A stretch of DNA of 64,000 nt, from the NCBI RefSeq assembly GCF_027924145.1, contig NZ_BRVP01000008.1, positions 1 to 64,000 on the forward strand. The letters are read 5' to 3'. The stretch's first letter is position 1. Every line of letters starts with the position of its first letter. The DNA is from Neptunitalea chrysea (GTDB taxonomy: Bacteria; Bacteroidota; Bacteroidia; Flavobacteriales; Flavobacteriaceae). Made by a program: the position numbers and the translations under genes. This document shows, in pieces, positions 56,784 through 64,000 of the stretch. Below the pieces are notes generated by a model. The model saw only the letters and a list, made by a program, of their open reading frames with translations, was not told where the DNA came from and made no database searches.

Positions 56784-56813
56784 TTGTCCTTTTATTTAAT
56801 TATGCTACATTTG
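56784..56813 (+). promoter_or_regulatory. Promoter of the threonine operon
   Basis: TTG (56784-56786), a 19-nt spacer and TACATTTG (56806-56813) match the Bacteroidota housekeeping promoter exactly. Start of transcription is expected near 56819, some 20 nt before the leader peptide. Confidence 0.8.
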
Positions 56814-56837
56814 AAAAAACAAGTTATTTAAACTTAA

Positions 56838-56954
56838 ATGTACACAAAAACTAACACATATAATGTTTTTAACACCACGCTTTCTTCTTGGCGTAGTGCT
56901 TTAGTTTTTGGTATTACCACTACAACCATTATTATTACCCCTTTTGGGGTCTAA
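56838..56954 (+). CDS. thrL: Threonine/isoleucine-rich leader peptide of the thr operon
   Basis: This 38-codon frame contains the run ITTTTIIIT at positions 26-34 and further Thr codons at 3, 5, 7, 13 and 14. It lies directly after a consensus promoter and 111 bp before thrA. By analogy with enterobacterial thrL, ribosomes stalling at the Thr/Ile codons would control readthrough. A 6-bp stem within the leader (56893-56898 with 56918-56923) and an ACCCC/GGGGT hairpin (56937-56950) are visible. A T run is at 56984-56989, but no strong GC-rich stem sits immediately before it, so the terminator structure is not resolved. Confidence 0.82.
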   Translation: MYTKTNTYNVFNTTLSSWRSALVFGITTTTIIITPFGV

Positions 56955-57065
56955 TTTATTACATATCATTCGGTCGGCTCGTATTTTTTATTCATATAAA
57001 AAATAAGATTAACTATAATTAATTCATACATTTATTGATCTCTGTTATCAGAAAAAAAGAAACTC

Positions 57066-59513
57066 ATGAAAGTTTTAAAATTTGGCGGTACTTCTGTTGC
57101 TAATGCCGAGAATATTCAGAAAGTGAAAGCAATAGTTGCTTCAGAAAAGGTAGAAAAAAATATGGTTATAGTAGTATCTGCGCTAGGTGGCGTTACAGAT
57201 TTACTTTTAAAGACAGCTAGTTTAGCTGTTAACCATGACGAAACGTATAAAGAAACACTTCAATACATTGAAGATCGTCATTTAGAAACCATTCAAAACT
57301 TAATTCCAATAACGTCTCAAAGCCCTATTATAAGTAAGGTCAAGCAAGATTTAAATCAGTTAGAAACTTTGTTTGAGGGATTATTCTTATTAGGTGAAAT
57401 GACACCAAGAACTTCTGATAAAATTGTAAGTTATGGTGAGTTATTGTCTTCTTATATCATTTCAGAATATTTTAAAGCATCACAGCTAGACGCAGCTTTA
57501 AAAGATTCAAGAGACCTAATAAAAACTAATAATCAATTTGGGAAAGCACTAGTTGATTTTAAATTAACGAATACCAATTGTTACTTTTATTTTAAAAGTG
57601 CTAAACAATTAATTACTGTTGTACCAGGGTTTGTTTCGAGCACGTTAGAAGGTGAAACTACTACCTTAGGACGGGGAGGTTCTGATTATACAGCAGCTAT
57701 CATTGCAGGAGCTACCGATGCTAATCTATTAGAAATATGGACAGATGTTAGTGGTATGTATACTGCTAACCCTAAAGTGGTTAAACAAGCTAAGGCTATA
57801 GAAAAAATATCTTACGAGGAAGCAATGGAGCTTTCACATTTTGGTGCCAAGGTTTTATACCCGCCAACAGTACAGCCGGTGTTACAAAAACAAATTCCGA
57901 TTCTTATAAAGAATACATTTAAACCAGAAGAAATTGGCACACTCATAGTTAAAGATGAAAAGAGTACAGAACTTCCTGTAAAAGGAATTTCTAATGTAGA
58001 CAAAGTAGCCTTACTTACTTTAGAAGGTGTAGGTATGGTTGGTATACCTGGCATTTCTAAACGCTTATTTGAAGTGTTATCTCAAGAAAGTATCAGTGTA
58101 ATTTTAATTACCCAAGCATCTTCTGAGCATTCTATATGTTTAGGTATTAGTGCTGCCGATACCACTAGAGCTAAGGTTGCTGTTAACGAAGCCTTTGCTT
58201 ATGAAATTTCTCTAAAAAAAATTGAACCAGCCAATATAGAAAGTGGTTTATCTATTATTGCGTTAGTTGGTGATCAAATGAAGAGCCATCAGGGGCTTAG
58301 CGGTAAAATGTTTAGTACCCTTGGTAAAAACAATGTAAATATAAGAGCTATAGCTCAAGGTGCATCGGAAAGAAATATTTCTGCGGTAATTGACGAGAAA
58401 GATGTAAACAAGGCGTTAAATGCTTTACATGAACGTTTCTTTGAAGAACAAACGAAACAACTTAATCTTTTTGTTACCGGTGTTGGTAATGTAGGTGAAA
58501 AGTTCTTAGCTCAAATTCACCAACAGAAAAAATTCTTAAAAGAACGTCTGAAATTAAATGTTAGAGTGATTGCTTTATCTAACTCTAAAAAAATGGTATT
58601 TAATGAAAATGGTATCTCATTAAGTAATTGGAAAGAAGAGCTCGCCGCAGGGGAAGTTGCTTCTTTAAACGGTTTCTTTGAAAAGGTAAAAGGCCTAAAC
58701 TTACGTAACAGCATTTTTGTTGATAATACTGCAAATGATGTAGTTGCCGCCACCTATGCCCCCTATTTAAGAAATAGTATTGCTGTGGTTACCTGTAATA
58801 AAATTGCTGCTGCATCCGATTATAAAAATTATCAGCTACTTAAAAAGCTATCGTTTAATTACAATGCTCCATTTTTATTTGAAACCAATGTAGGTGCAGG
58901 GCTACCTATAATTGATACCCTTAAAAACTTAATTGCATCGGGTGATAGTATACATACCATAAAAGCAGTGCTTTCGGGTAGTTTAAATTTTGTTTTCAAC
59001 AATTTTAAAGAATCCAGCACTTTCCATGATGTGGTACAACAAGCTAAAAAAGAAGGTTATACAGAACCAGATCCAAAAATTGATTTAAGCGGTGTAGATG
59101 TTGCTAGAAAAATATTAATTCTGGCAAGAGAAAGCGGCTATCAAATAGATATGGAAAATATTGAAAACCTTCCGTTCTTACCACAAGAAAGTCTTGATAC
59201 GCCAACGGTACCAGAGTTTTTTGAAACGTTAAAAACACATGATGCACATTTTAATGCACTTTATGAAAAAGCAAAAGCTAACGGTGCAAGATTAAAATAT
59301 GTTGCCACTTTTGAAAACGGAAAAGCAAAAGTTGGGTTAGAAGAAATTCCATCTGATCATCCGTTTTATAATTTAGAAGGGAAAGATAATATTGTATTAT
59401 TCTATACAGACCGCTATCAGGAACAACCATTACTTATTAAAGGTGCAGGAGCTGGTGCCGATGTAACTGCATCAGGTATTTTTGCTGATATCATACGTGT
59501 AGGAAGTAATTAA
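57066..59513 (+). CDS. thrA: Bifunctional aspartate kinase/homoserine dehydrogenase
   Basis: This 815-residue enzyme has an aspartokinase half (MKVLKFGGTSVANAENI, FVSSTLEGETTTLGRGGSDYTA), two ACT regulatory regions (about 315-465, including GMVGIPGISKRLFEVLSQ and SGKMFSTLGKNNVNIRAIAQG) and a homoserine dehydrogenase half (VTGVGNVGEKFLAQI, ETNVGAGLPIIDTLKNLIASGD, LSGSLNFVFN, GYTEPDPKIDLSGVDVARK). It catalyses the first and third steps from aspartate. Feedback by threonine through the ACT domains is expected from the family. It is the first gene of thrABC. Confidence 0.97.
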   Translation: MKVLKFGGTSVANAENIQKVKAIVASEKVEKNMVIVVSALGGVTDLLLKTASLAVNHDETYKETLQYIEDRHLETIQNLIPITSQSPIISKVKQDLNQLETLFEGLFLLGEMTPRTSDKIVSYGELLSSYIISEYFKASQLDAALKDSRDLIKTNNQFGKALVDFKLTNTNCYFYFKSAKQLITVVPGFVSSTLEGETTTLGRGGSDYTAAIIAGATDANLLEIWTDVSGMYTANPKVVKQAKAIEKISYEEAMELSHFGAKVLYPPTVQPVLQKQIPILIKNTFKPEEIGTLIVKDEKSTELPVKGISNVDKVALLTLEGVGMVGIPGISKRLFEVLSQESISVILITQASSEHSICLGISAADTTRAKVAVNEAFAYEISLKKIEPANIESGLSIIALVGDQMKSHQGLSGKMFSTLGKNNVNIRAIAQGASERNISAVIDEKDVNKALNALHERFFEEQTKQLNLFVTGVGNVGEKFLAQIHQQKKFLKERLKLNVRVIALSNSKKMVFNENGISLSNWKEELAAGEVASLNGFFEKVKGLNLRNSIFVDNTANDVVAATYAPYLRNSIAVVTCNKIAAASDYKNYQLLKKLSFNYNAPFLFETNVGAGLPIIDTLKNLIASGDSIHTIKAVLSGSLNFVFNNFKESSTFHDVVQQAKKEGYTEPDPKIDLSGVDVARKILILARESGYQIDMENIENLPFLPQESLDTPTVPEFFETLKTHDAHFNALYEKAKANGARLKYVATFENGKAKVGLEEIPSDHPFYNLEGKDNIVLFYTDRYQEQPLLIKGAGAGADVTASGIFADIIRVGSN

Positions 59514-59518
59514 AAATT

Positions 59519-60445
59519 ATGAAAGCAGTAAAAATATTTTGTCCAGGTACCATTGCGAACGTTTCATGTGGTTTTGATGTTTTAGGTTTATGTCTAGATT
59601 CCGTAGGTGATGAAATGATTATTAGGAAGTCTGAAATACCCGGAATACATATTACTAAAATAGTAGGCGCCGATTTACCATTAGCTACCCAAAAAAATGT
59701 AGCCGGCGTAGCTGCATTAGCGATGCTAAAAGAAATTACCTATGAAGGTGGATTTGAAATAGAGATATACAAAAAAATAAAAGCAGGAAGTGGTATTGGT
59801 AGCAGTGCAGCCAGTGCTGCAGGAGCAGTATTTGGTATTAATGAATTACTTGGGAACCCTTTTACCAATGCCAAACTTGTTGAGTTTGCTATGCAAGGCG
59901 AAGCGTTAGCAAGTGGTGCACCACACGCCGATAATGTAGCCCCCGCCCTTATGGGAGGTGCTACATTGGTAAGAAGTTACACCCCATTAGATGTAATAGG
60001 GCTACCTACACCATCAGAGTTATATGCTACAGTAGTACATCCACAGATTGAAGTAAAAACAGCAGATTCAAGAGCAATATTAAAACATAATGTTACTCTT
60101 AAAAAAGCAATACAGCAATGGGGAAATGTTGGTGGTTTTGTGAGTGGACTGTTTTTAAACGATTATGAACTAATTTCAAGATCTTTAGAAGATGTTATAG
60201 TAGAACCTATTAGATCGGTGCTTATACCCTACTTTAAAGCAGTTAAAACTGCTAGTAAAGATGCAGGAGCATTGGGTAGCGGCATCTCAGGATCGGGACC
60301 TTCTATATTTGCACTAAGCAAAGGAGCAGAAACTGCTAATGAAGTTGCCGATGCTATACGCAAAATTTATGAACATACAGAAATACCATTTGACATCCAT
60401 ACCTCAAAAGTAAACCCTACAGGATGTAAAATTTTACCATTATGA
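59519..60445 (+). CDS. thrB: Homoserine kinase
   Basis: This 308-residue GHMP kinase has the N-terminal PGTIANVSCGFDVLGLCLD, the ATP loop IKAGSGIGSSAASAAGAVFG and the C-terminal GSGISGSGPSIFALSKG. It is 5 bp downstream of thrA and overlaps thrC by 4 bp (ATGA). Confidence 0.96.
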   Translation: MKAVKIFCPGTIANVSCGFDVLGLCLDSVGDEMIIRKSEIPGIHITKIVGADLPLATQKNVAGVAALAMLKEITYEGGFEIEIYKKIKAGSGIGSSAASAAGAVFGINELLGNPFTNAKLVEFAMQGEALASGAPHADNVAPALMGGATLVRSYTPLDVIGLPTPSELYATVVHPQIEVKTADSRAILKHNVTLKKAIQQWGNVGGFVSGLFLNDYELISRSLEDVIVEPIRSVLIPYFKAVKTASKDAGALGSGISGSGPSIFALSKGAETANEVADAIRKIYEHTEIPFDIHTSKVNPTGCKILPL

Positions 60446-61740
60446 AATACTATAGTCTAAATACAAAAACACATAAAGTAAGCTTTAAAGAAGCAGTAAT
60501 AAATGGCATAGCACCAGATAGAGGATTGTACTTCCCAGAGTTGATAACTCCTTTAGAAAACGATTTTATAACCTCCATTGAAAACTATACAAACGAAGAA
60601 ATAGCCTTTAAAGTGATTTCTCAATTTGTTGGAGATGAAATTGACACTGAATCTTTAAAAGAAATTATAAAAGACACCTTAGTGTTTGACTTCCCTACAG
60701 TTAAAATAGAAGATAACATCTATTCACTTGAGTTATTTCATGGTCCTACCATGGCATTTAAAGATGTTGGTGGTAGATTTATGGCGCGTTGCCTTGGTTA
60801 TTTTAATAAAGATAAAGATACAAAACAAGAACAAGTAAGTGTATTAGTAGCTACATCTGGTGATACAGGAGGAGCAGTTGCCAGTGGTTTCTTGGGGGTA
60901 GAAGGTGTTAATGTGGTTATACTATACCCTAGTGGCAAGGTTAGTGATATTCAAGAAAAGCAATTAACTACCTTAGGACAAAACATTACTGCACTTGAAG
61001 TGAATGGTGTTTTTGATGACTGCCAGGATATGGTAAAATCTGCTTTCTTAGACGACACTTTAAAGAGTCAGAATCTAACCTCTGCCAACTCCATCAATGT
61101 AGCACGTTGGTTACCACAAATGTTTTACTTTTTCTTTGCATACAAACAACTAAAACAGCTAAACAAAGAATTTGTTTTTGTAGTTCCTAGTGGAAATTTC
61201 GGTAATATCTGTGCTGGTATGATGGCTTCTAAACTAGGTTTACCAGTAAAACAATTTGTTGCCGCTACTAATGTAAACGATACCGTACCAAGATTTTTAG
61301 AAACAGGTAGTTATCATCCTAAACCTTCTAAACAAACTATTTCGAATGCAATGGATGTAGGGAATCCAAGTAACTTTGTTAGAATACAAGAAATCTACAA
61401 CCAAAGTTTAGAAGAACTAAAGGCTCATTTCTCATCTTTCAGTTATACCGATGAAGATACCAAAAAAGCCATGAAAGATATTTATAATCATTCAGGTTAT
61501 GTAGCAGATCCGCATGGAGCAGTAGGGTATTTAGGTGCTAAAAATTACTTAACAACTCATGATGATTTATGTGTTTTCCTAGAGACAGCGCATCCTGTAA
61601 AATTTTTAGATGTAGTAACAGACACCTTAGCCATTGATGTACCCATCCCTCCACAAATTCAAGCAGTTATGGGAGGTGAGAAAAAAAGTACCACTATCTC
61701 TACCTATGAAGAACTAAAAACGTTTTTATTAAACAGATAA
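60442..61740 (+). CDS. thrC: Threonine synthase
   Basis: This 432-residue PLP enzyme has the cofactor lysine in FHGPTMAFKDVGGRFMAR, then VATSGDTGGAVASGF, VVPSGNFGNICAGMMASK and the C-terminal DPHGAVGYLGAKNY. It ends the thrABC operon. A long hairpin at 61752-61788 lies just after the stop codon. Confidence 0.96.
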   Translation: MKYYSLNTKTHKVSFKEAVINGIAPDRGLYFPELITPLENDFITSIENYTNEEIAFKVISQFVGDEIDTESLKEIIKDTLVFDFPTVKIEDNIYSLELFHGPTMAFKDVGGRFMARCLGYFNKDKDTKQEQVSVLVATSGDTGGAVASGFLGVEGVNVVILYPSGKVSDIQEKQLTTLGQNITALEVNGVFDDCQDMVKSAFLDDTLKSQNLTSANSINVARWLPQMFYFFFAYKQLKQLNKEFVFVVPSGNFGNICAGMMASKLGLPVKQFVAATNVNDTVPRFLETGSYHPKPSKQTISNAMDVGNPSNFVRIQEIYNQSLEELKAHFSSFSYTDEDTKKAMKDIYNHSGYVADPHGAVGYLGAKNYLTTHDDLCVFLETAHPVKFLDVVTDTLAIDVPIPPQIQAVMGGEKKSTTISTYEELKTFLLNR

Positions 61741-61751
61741 CAAAATCATAT

Positions 61752-61788
61752 AAACCATGATTTTCTATTTATATAGAAGTCATGGTTT
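61752..61788. terminator. Terminator-like hairpin after thrC
   Basis: Outer arms AAACCATGA / TCATGGTTT and inner arms TTCTAT / ATAGAA form a nearly continuous stem of about 15 bp with a 4-nt loop. The T run after it is short. Confidence 0.65.
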
Positions 61789-61879
61789 TATGCTTACTCA
61801 TAAAGTGTTAAATATTTACATCTTTGTAAGGCTTCTAAACAAATTTCCACTACATCATAGAAATTAAAACTAATATTCT

Positions 61880-62569
61880 ATGAAAAAACTTCTAAGTGGA
61901 ATGTTTGCAATATCACTTATAATTGCATGTAACAACACTACCAAAAAAGCGGAAGAACCTGCTCGCGAAAGTACTAAAGAACCTGAAACATCTACCCCTG
62001 ATTTAACAGCTTACGGAATTGAACAAGGGGGAAATCCATTAGGGCTACCAGTAAACTCCATAGCTCCTGATGTAACCTTAACTTTTCAGGATGGTAATAC
62101 AAAATCACTTTCTGAATTATATAAAGAGCAACCATTAGTGGTATTCTTCTATCGTGGATATTGGTGTCCGTATTGCAGTAAGTACTTATCTGAAATGGCT
62201 ACAGAAGCACAAGATTTAGAAATGCTAGGAGCTAAATTAATTGCAGTTACCCCTGAGACTTACGGAAATGTAAATAAGACCAAACTGAATTCGCAAGCCA
62301 CTTTCGATATCGTTTCTGATACCTCAGGAGATATCATGAACGCTTTTAAAGTAAACTTTGATGTTACCAATGATTATCAAGAAAAGCTTAAAAATGGAGC
62401 ATCATTAGATTTAAGAGATGTAAATTCTTCAAAGGAAGCCATTTTACCTATACCAGCAACCTATGTAATAAATCAAGAAGGTAAAATAGTTTATAGTTTT
62501 ACAAATCCTGATTATAAACAAAGAGCTCCTATAAGTGAAATTTCAAAACATATTCCTCCTAAAATGTAA
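61880..62569 (+). CDS. Peroxiredoxin-like (AhpC/TSA, thioredoxin-fold) lipoprotein
   Basis: This 229-residue lipoprotein has a signal ending in the lipobox SLIIACNN. After a low-complexity linker rich in Glu, Lys and Thr, the thioredoxin-fold domain has NSIAPDVTLTFQDGNTKSLSEL and the redox motif YRGYWCPYCSKYLSE (C96, C99), the arrangement of the Prx-like family, then ILPIPATYVINQEGKIVY. It probably removes peroxides or reduces disulfides on the periplasmic side. It is a single gene with its own terminator. Confidence 0.87.
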   Translation: MKKLLSGMFAISLIIACNNTTKKAEEPARESTKEPETSTPDLTAYGIEQGGNPLGLPVNSIAPDVTLTFQDGNTKSLSELYKEQPLVVFFYRGYWCPYCSKYLSEMATEAQDLEMLGAKLIAVTPETYGNVNKTKLNSQATFDIVSDTSGDIMNAFKVNFDVTNDYQEKLKNGASLDLRDVNSSKEAILPIPATYVINQEGKIVYSFTNPDYKQRAPISEISKHIPPKM

Positions 62570-62597
62570 AAATTAACAACTTGAGTCGTCCTAAAAT

Positions 62598-62626
62598 AAA
62601 AAAGCCGCTATAAAAGCGGCTTTTTT
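62598..62626. terminator. Bidirectional intrinsic terminator
   Basis: A 12-bp stem (AAAAAAGCCGCT and its complement, loop ATAAA) lies between convergent genes. Confidence 0.92.
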
Positions 62627-62642
62627 ACTATCTGAATATATT

Positions 62643-64000
62643 TTATTTCGTTAAGATAAATTCACATCTTCTGTTTATAGAATGCTCTATTTCAGAACAA
62701 TGGTCTCCGCATGGCACTAAAGGTCTACTTTCGCCATAACCATTAAACTTTAAACGCTTTCTAGATATTCCATTTTTAATCAAATAATCAACAGCTGCTT
62801 TAGCCCTGTTAGAAGATAAATGGATGTTATAAGGCTCAGTACCTTGTGAATCGGTATGCGCATTAATTTCAATTTCCATTGTAGGGTACTCTTTTAATAA
62901 ATCTACAACAAAATTAAGTGTATTAGCAGCCTGAGGTTTTATATTCCATCGGTCAAAATCAAAGTAAATATTTTCAAGTTCTATATAAATAACCCCATCA
63001 CTTCTTCGTTTAACTTCAGGAATTCTATCAACAAAAGACTCCATAATAAGCTCTATCGCATAGTAGAAAACACCATCTTCCCCTGTTGTAAACTCATCCT
63101 CATACGGAACATAAAAATCTTTTTCAGCTCTTATTCTATATGTCGTATTTGGTTTCGTTCTAAATTTATAATGACCATCCTCTTCAACAGTCACTTCCCC
63201 TACCAAATTATCTTCCATATCATATAACACTACTTTCGTCCCCGGAAGAAAATCTCTAGAGACCTTATCTATCACATCTCCTTCAACCACATATTGGTTA
63301 GAGTTATCTTCACGAACGAACGTATATAAGAAATCAGATCCTTCTCTATTAGAGCTAAAATACCCCATTTCCTTTTCAGGATTTAAAGAATATGCAAAAT
63401 CGTCCATACCACTATTTAAAGTAGCCCCTAAATTTAAAGGGTCAGAAAATTCAGACTCTTCAAATTTTGTACTAAATATATCTAACCCTCCAAGACCTTT
63501 AAGACCGTCTGAAGCAAAGTAAAGCACAGAGTCCTTGGTCATAAAAGGAAATTGTTCCCTTCTACTCGTATTAATTTTACTTCCCAAGTTTGTAGGATAT
63601 CCATAAGATCCATCTTCATTAACATCTACATAATATAAATCTAACGATCCAAATCCGCCTGGCATATCACTTGAAAAATACAAACGTTTACCATCTGCAC
63701 TAAGCGATGGATGTTCTGTATTGTAATCAGATGACGAAAAAGGTAACTCTGTAACATTGCTCCATTCTCCATCAACATATTCAGCCTTAAATAAGCGAAC
63801 ACTAGCAAATTTATGATCTCCAACCTTAACACGTTTTTCAGCTGTTCTATTAAAATACATTGTCTTCCCATCCTCCGTAAACGTAGGAGAACTCTCGTGT
63901 GAATCTGTATTTATTTCTTCTGAAAACAATTGTACGTTATCCAATCTACCATTATCGCCTATCGTTCCTTCATATAAATCTAAATATGGTCTTCCATTCC
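62643..64000 (-). CDS. OmpA-family outer-membrane protein with WD40-like (PD40) repeats, 5' part cut off
   Basis: The reading frame is still open at the right edge of the window (the codons before 63944 read NGRPYLDLYEGTIGDNGR), so the N-terminus is missing; the TTG at 63944 is not a credible start. The visible part has PD40 beta-propeller repeats (SPTFTEDGKTMYFNRT, HPSLSADGKRLYFSSDMPGG, QFPFMTKDSVLYFASDG, YFSSNREG). A carboxypeptidase-regulatory-like beta domain (VEGDVIDKVSRDFLPGTKVV) follows, and a complete OmpA peptidoglycan-binding domain ends the protein (INAHTDSQGTEPYNIHLSS, RAKAAVDYLIKNGI, GYGESRPL). Such proteins often follow PorP/SprF genes, linking outer membrane and cell wall; what precedes it here is outside the window. 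Confidence 0.92.
   Translation of the reverse strand, partial: NGRPYLDLYEGTIGDNGRLDNVQLFSEEINTDSHESSPTFTEDGKTMYFNRTAEKRVKVGDHKFASVRLFKAEYVDGEWSNVTELPFSSSDYNTEHPSLSADGKRLYFSSDMPGGFGSLDLYYVDVNEDGSYGYPTNLGSKINTSRREQFPFMTKDSVLYFASDGLKGLGGLDIFSTKFEESEFSDPLNLGATLNSGMDDFAYSLNPEKEMGYFSSNREGSDFLYTFVREDNSNQYVVEGDVIDKVSRDFLPGTKVVLYDMEDNLVGEVTVEEDGHYKFRTKPNTTYRIRAEKDFYVPYEDEFTTGEDGVFYYAIELIMESFVDRIPEVKRRSDGVIYIELENIYFDFDRWNIKPQAANTLNFVVDLLKEYPTMEIEINAHTDSQGTEPYNIHLSSNRAKAAVDYLIKNGISRKRLKFNGYGESRPLVPCGDHCSEIEHSINRRCEFILTK

Overview
The window is AT-rich chromosomal DNA from a member of the Bacteroidota, most likely a flavobacterium. Four things support this: a giant adhesin with a type IX secretion (T9SS) type B C-terminal signal next to a PorP/SprF-like partner; the absence of Shine-Dalgarno sequences together with TTG-N19-TAnnTTTG promoters; a type II-C CRISPR locus with a long (1476-residue) Cas9 and 47-nt repeats; and an arginine cluster containing the acyl-ornithine carbamoyltransferase of this phylum. 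No species can be named from sequence alone.

Layout. 1-701 is non-coding apart from an isolated 29-nt piece of the CRISPR repeat at 102-130. 702-9787 holds the adhesin/SprF pair. 9922-11024 is a CRISPR array (14 full repeats plus one half-repeat), followed by cas2, cas1 and cas9 on the minus strand and a tracrRNA gene on the plus strand at about 16990-17073. 17559-28053 carries a DedA-like and a DoxX-like membrane protein, a sodium/sugar symporter, a secreted S15-type hydrolase, a membrane protein/HTH pair, DsbD, TilS and a PabB-like enzyme. 28137-37330 is an arginine operon (GNAT, argG, argC, proC, argD, argF', argB, argE, argH) preceded by two short reading frames with runs of arginine codons. 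37456-49674 is a mixed stretch: acyltransferase, an AraC regulator beside aldehyde dehydrogenase and DUF779, a DEAD-box helicase, a flavin reductase, an aldose epimerase, a lysozyme-like protein, the dapF-GNAT-mltG operon and HtrA. 49806-56730 has GAPDH with an N-terminal extension, a decayed RimK-like gene, HutH, a TlpA-type lipoprotein and the NAD(P)HX repair enzyme. 56784-61740 is the threonine operon with a Thr/Ile-rich leader peptide, then a peroxiredoxin-like lipoprotein and an OmpA-family protein cut by the right edge.

Functional themes. Two amino-acid operons (arg and thr) both begin with short leader peptides rich in codons for their own product, which points to ribosome-mediated attenuation. 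In the second Arg leader the arginine codons themselves form the 5' arm of an intrinsic terminator. In the CRISPR locus each repeat contains a sequence with the same geometry as the thr promoter, so each spacer may be transcribed from the repeat before it. The 5' 24 nt of the repeat after its first base is perfectly complementary to the tracrRNA anti-repeat. The half-repeats at 102-130 and 9922-9949 flank the adhesin block as direct repeats, suggesting a rearrangement involving an older, larger array.
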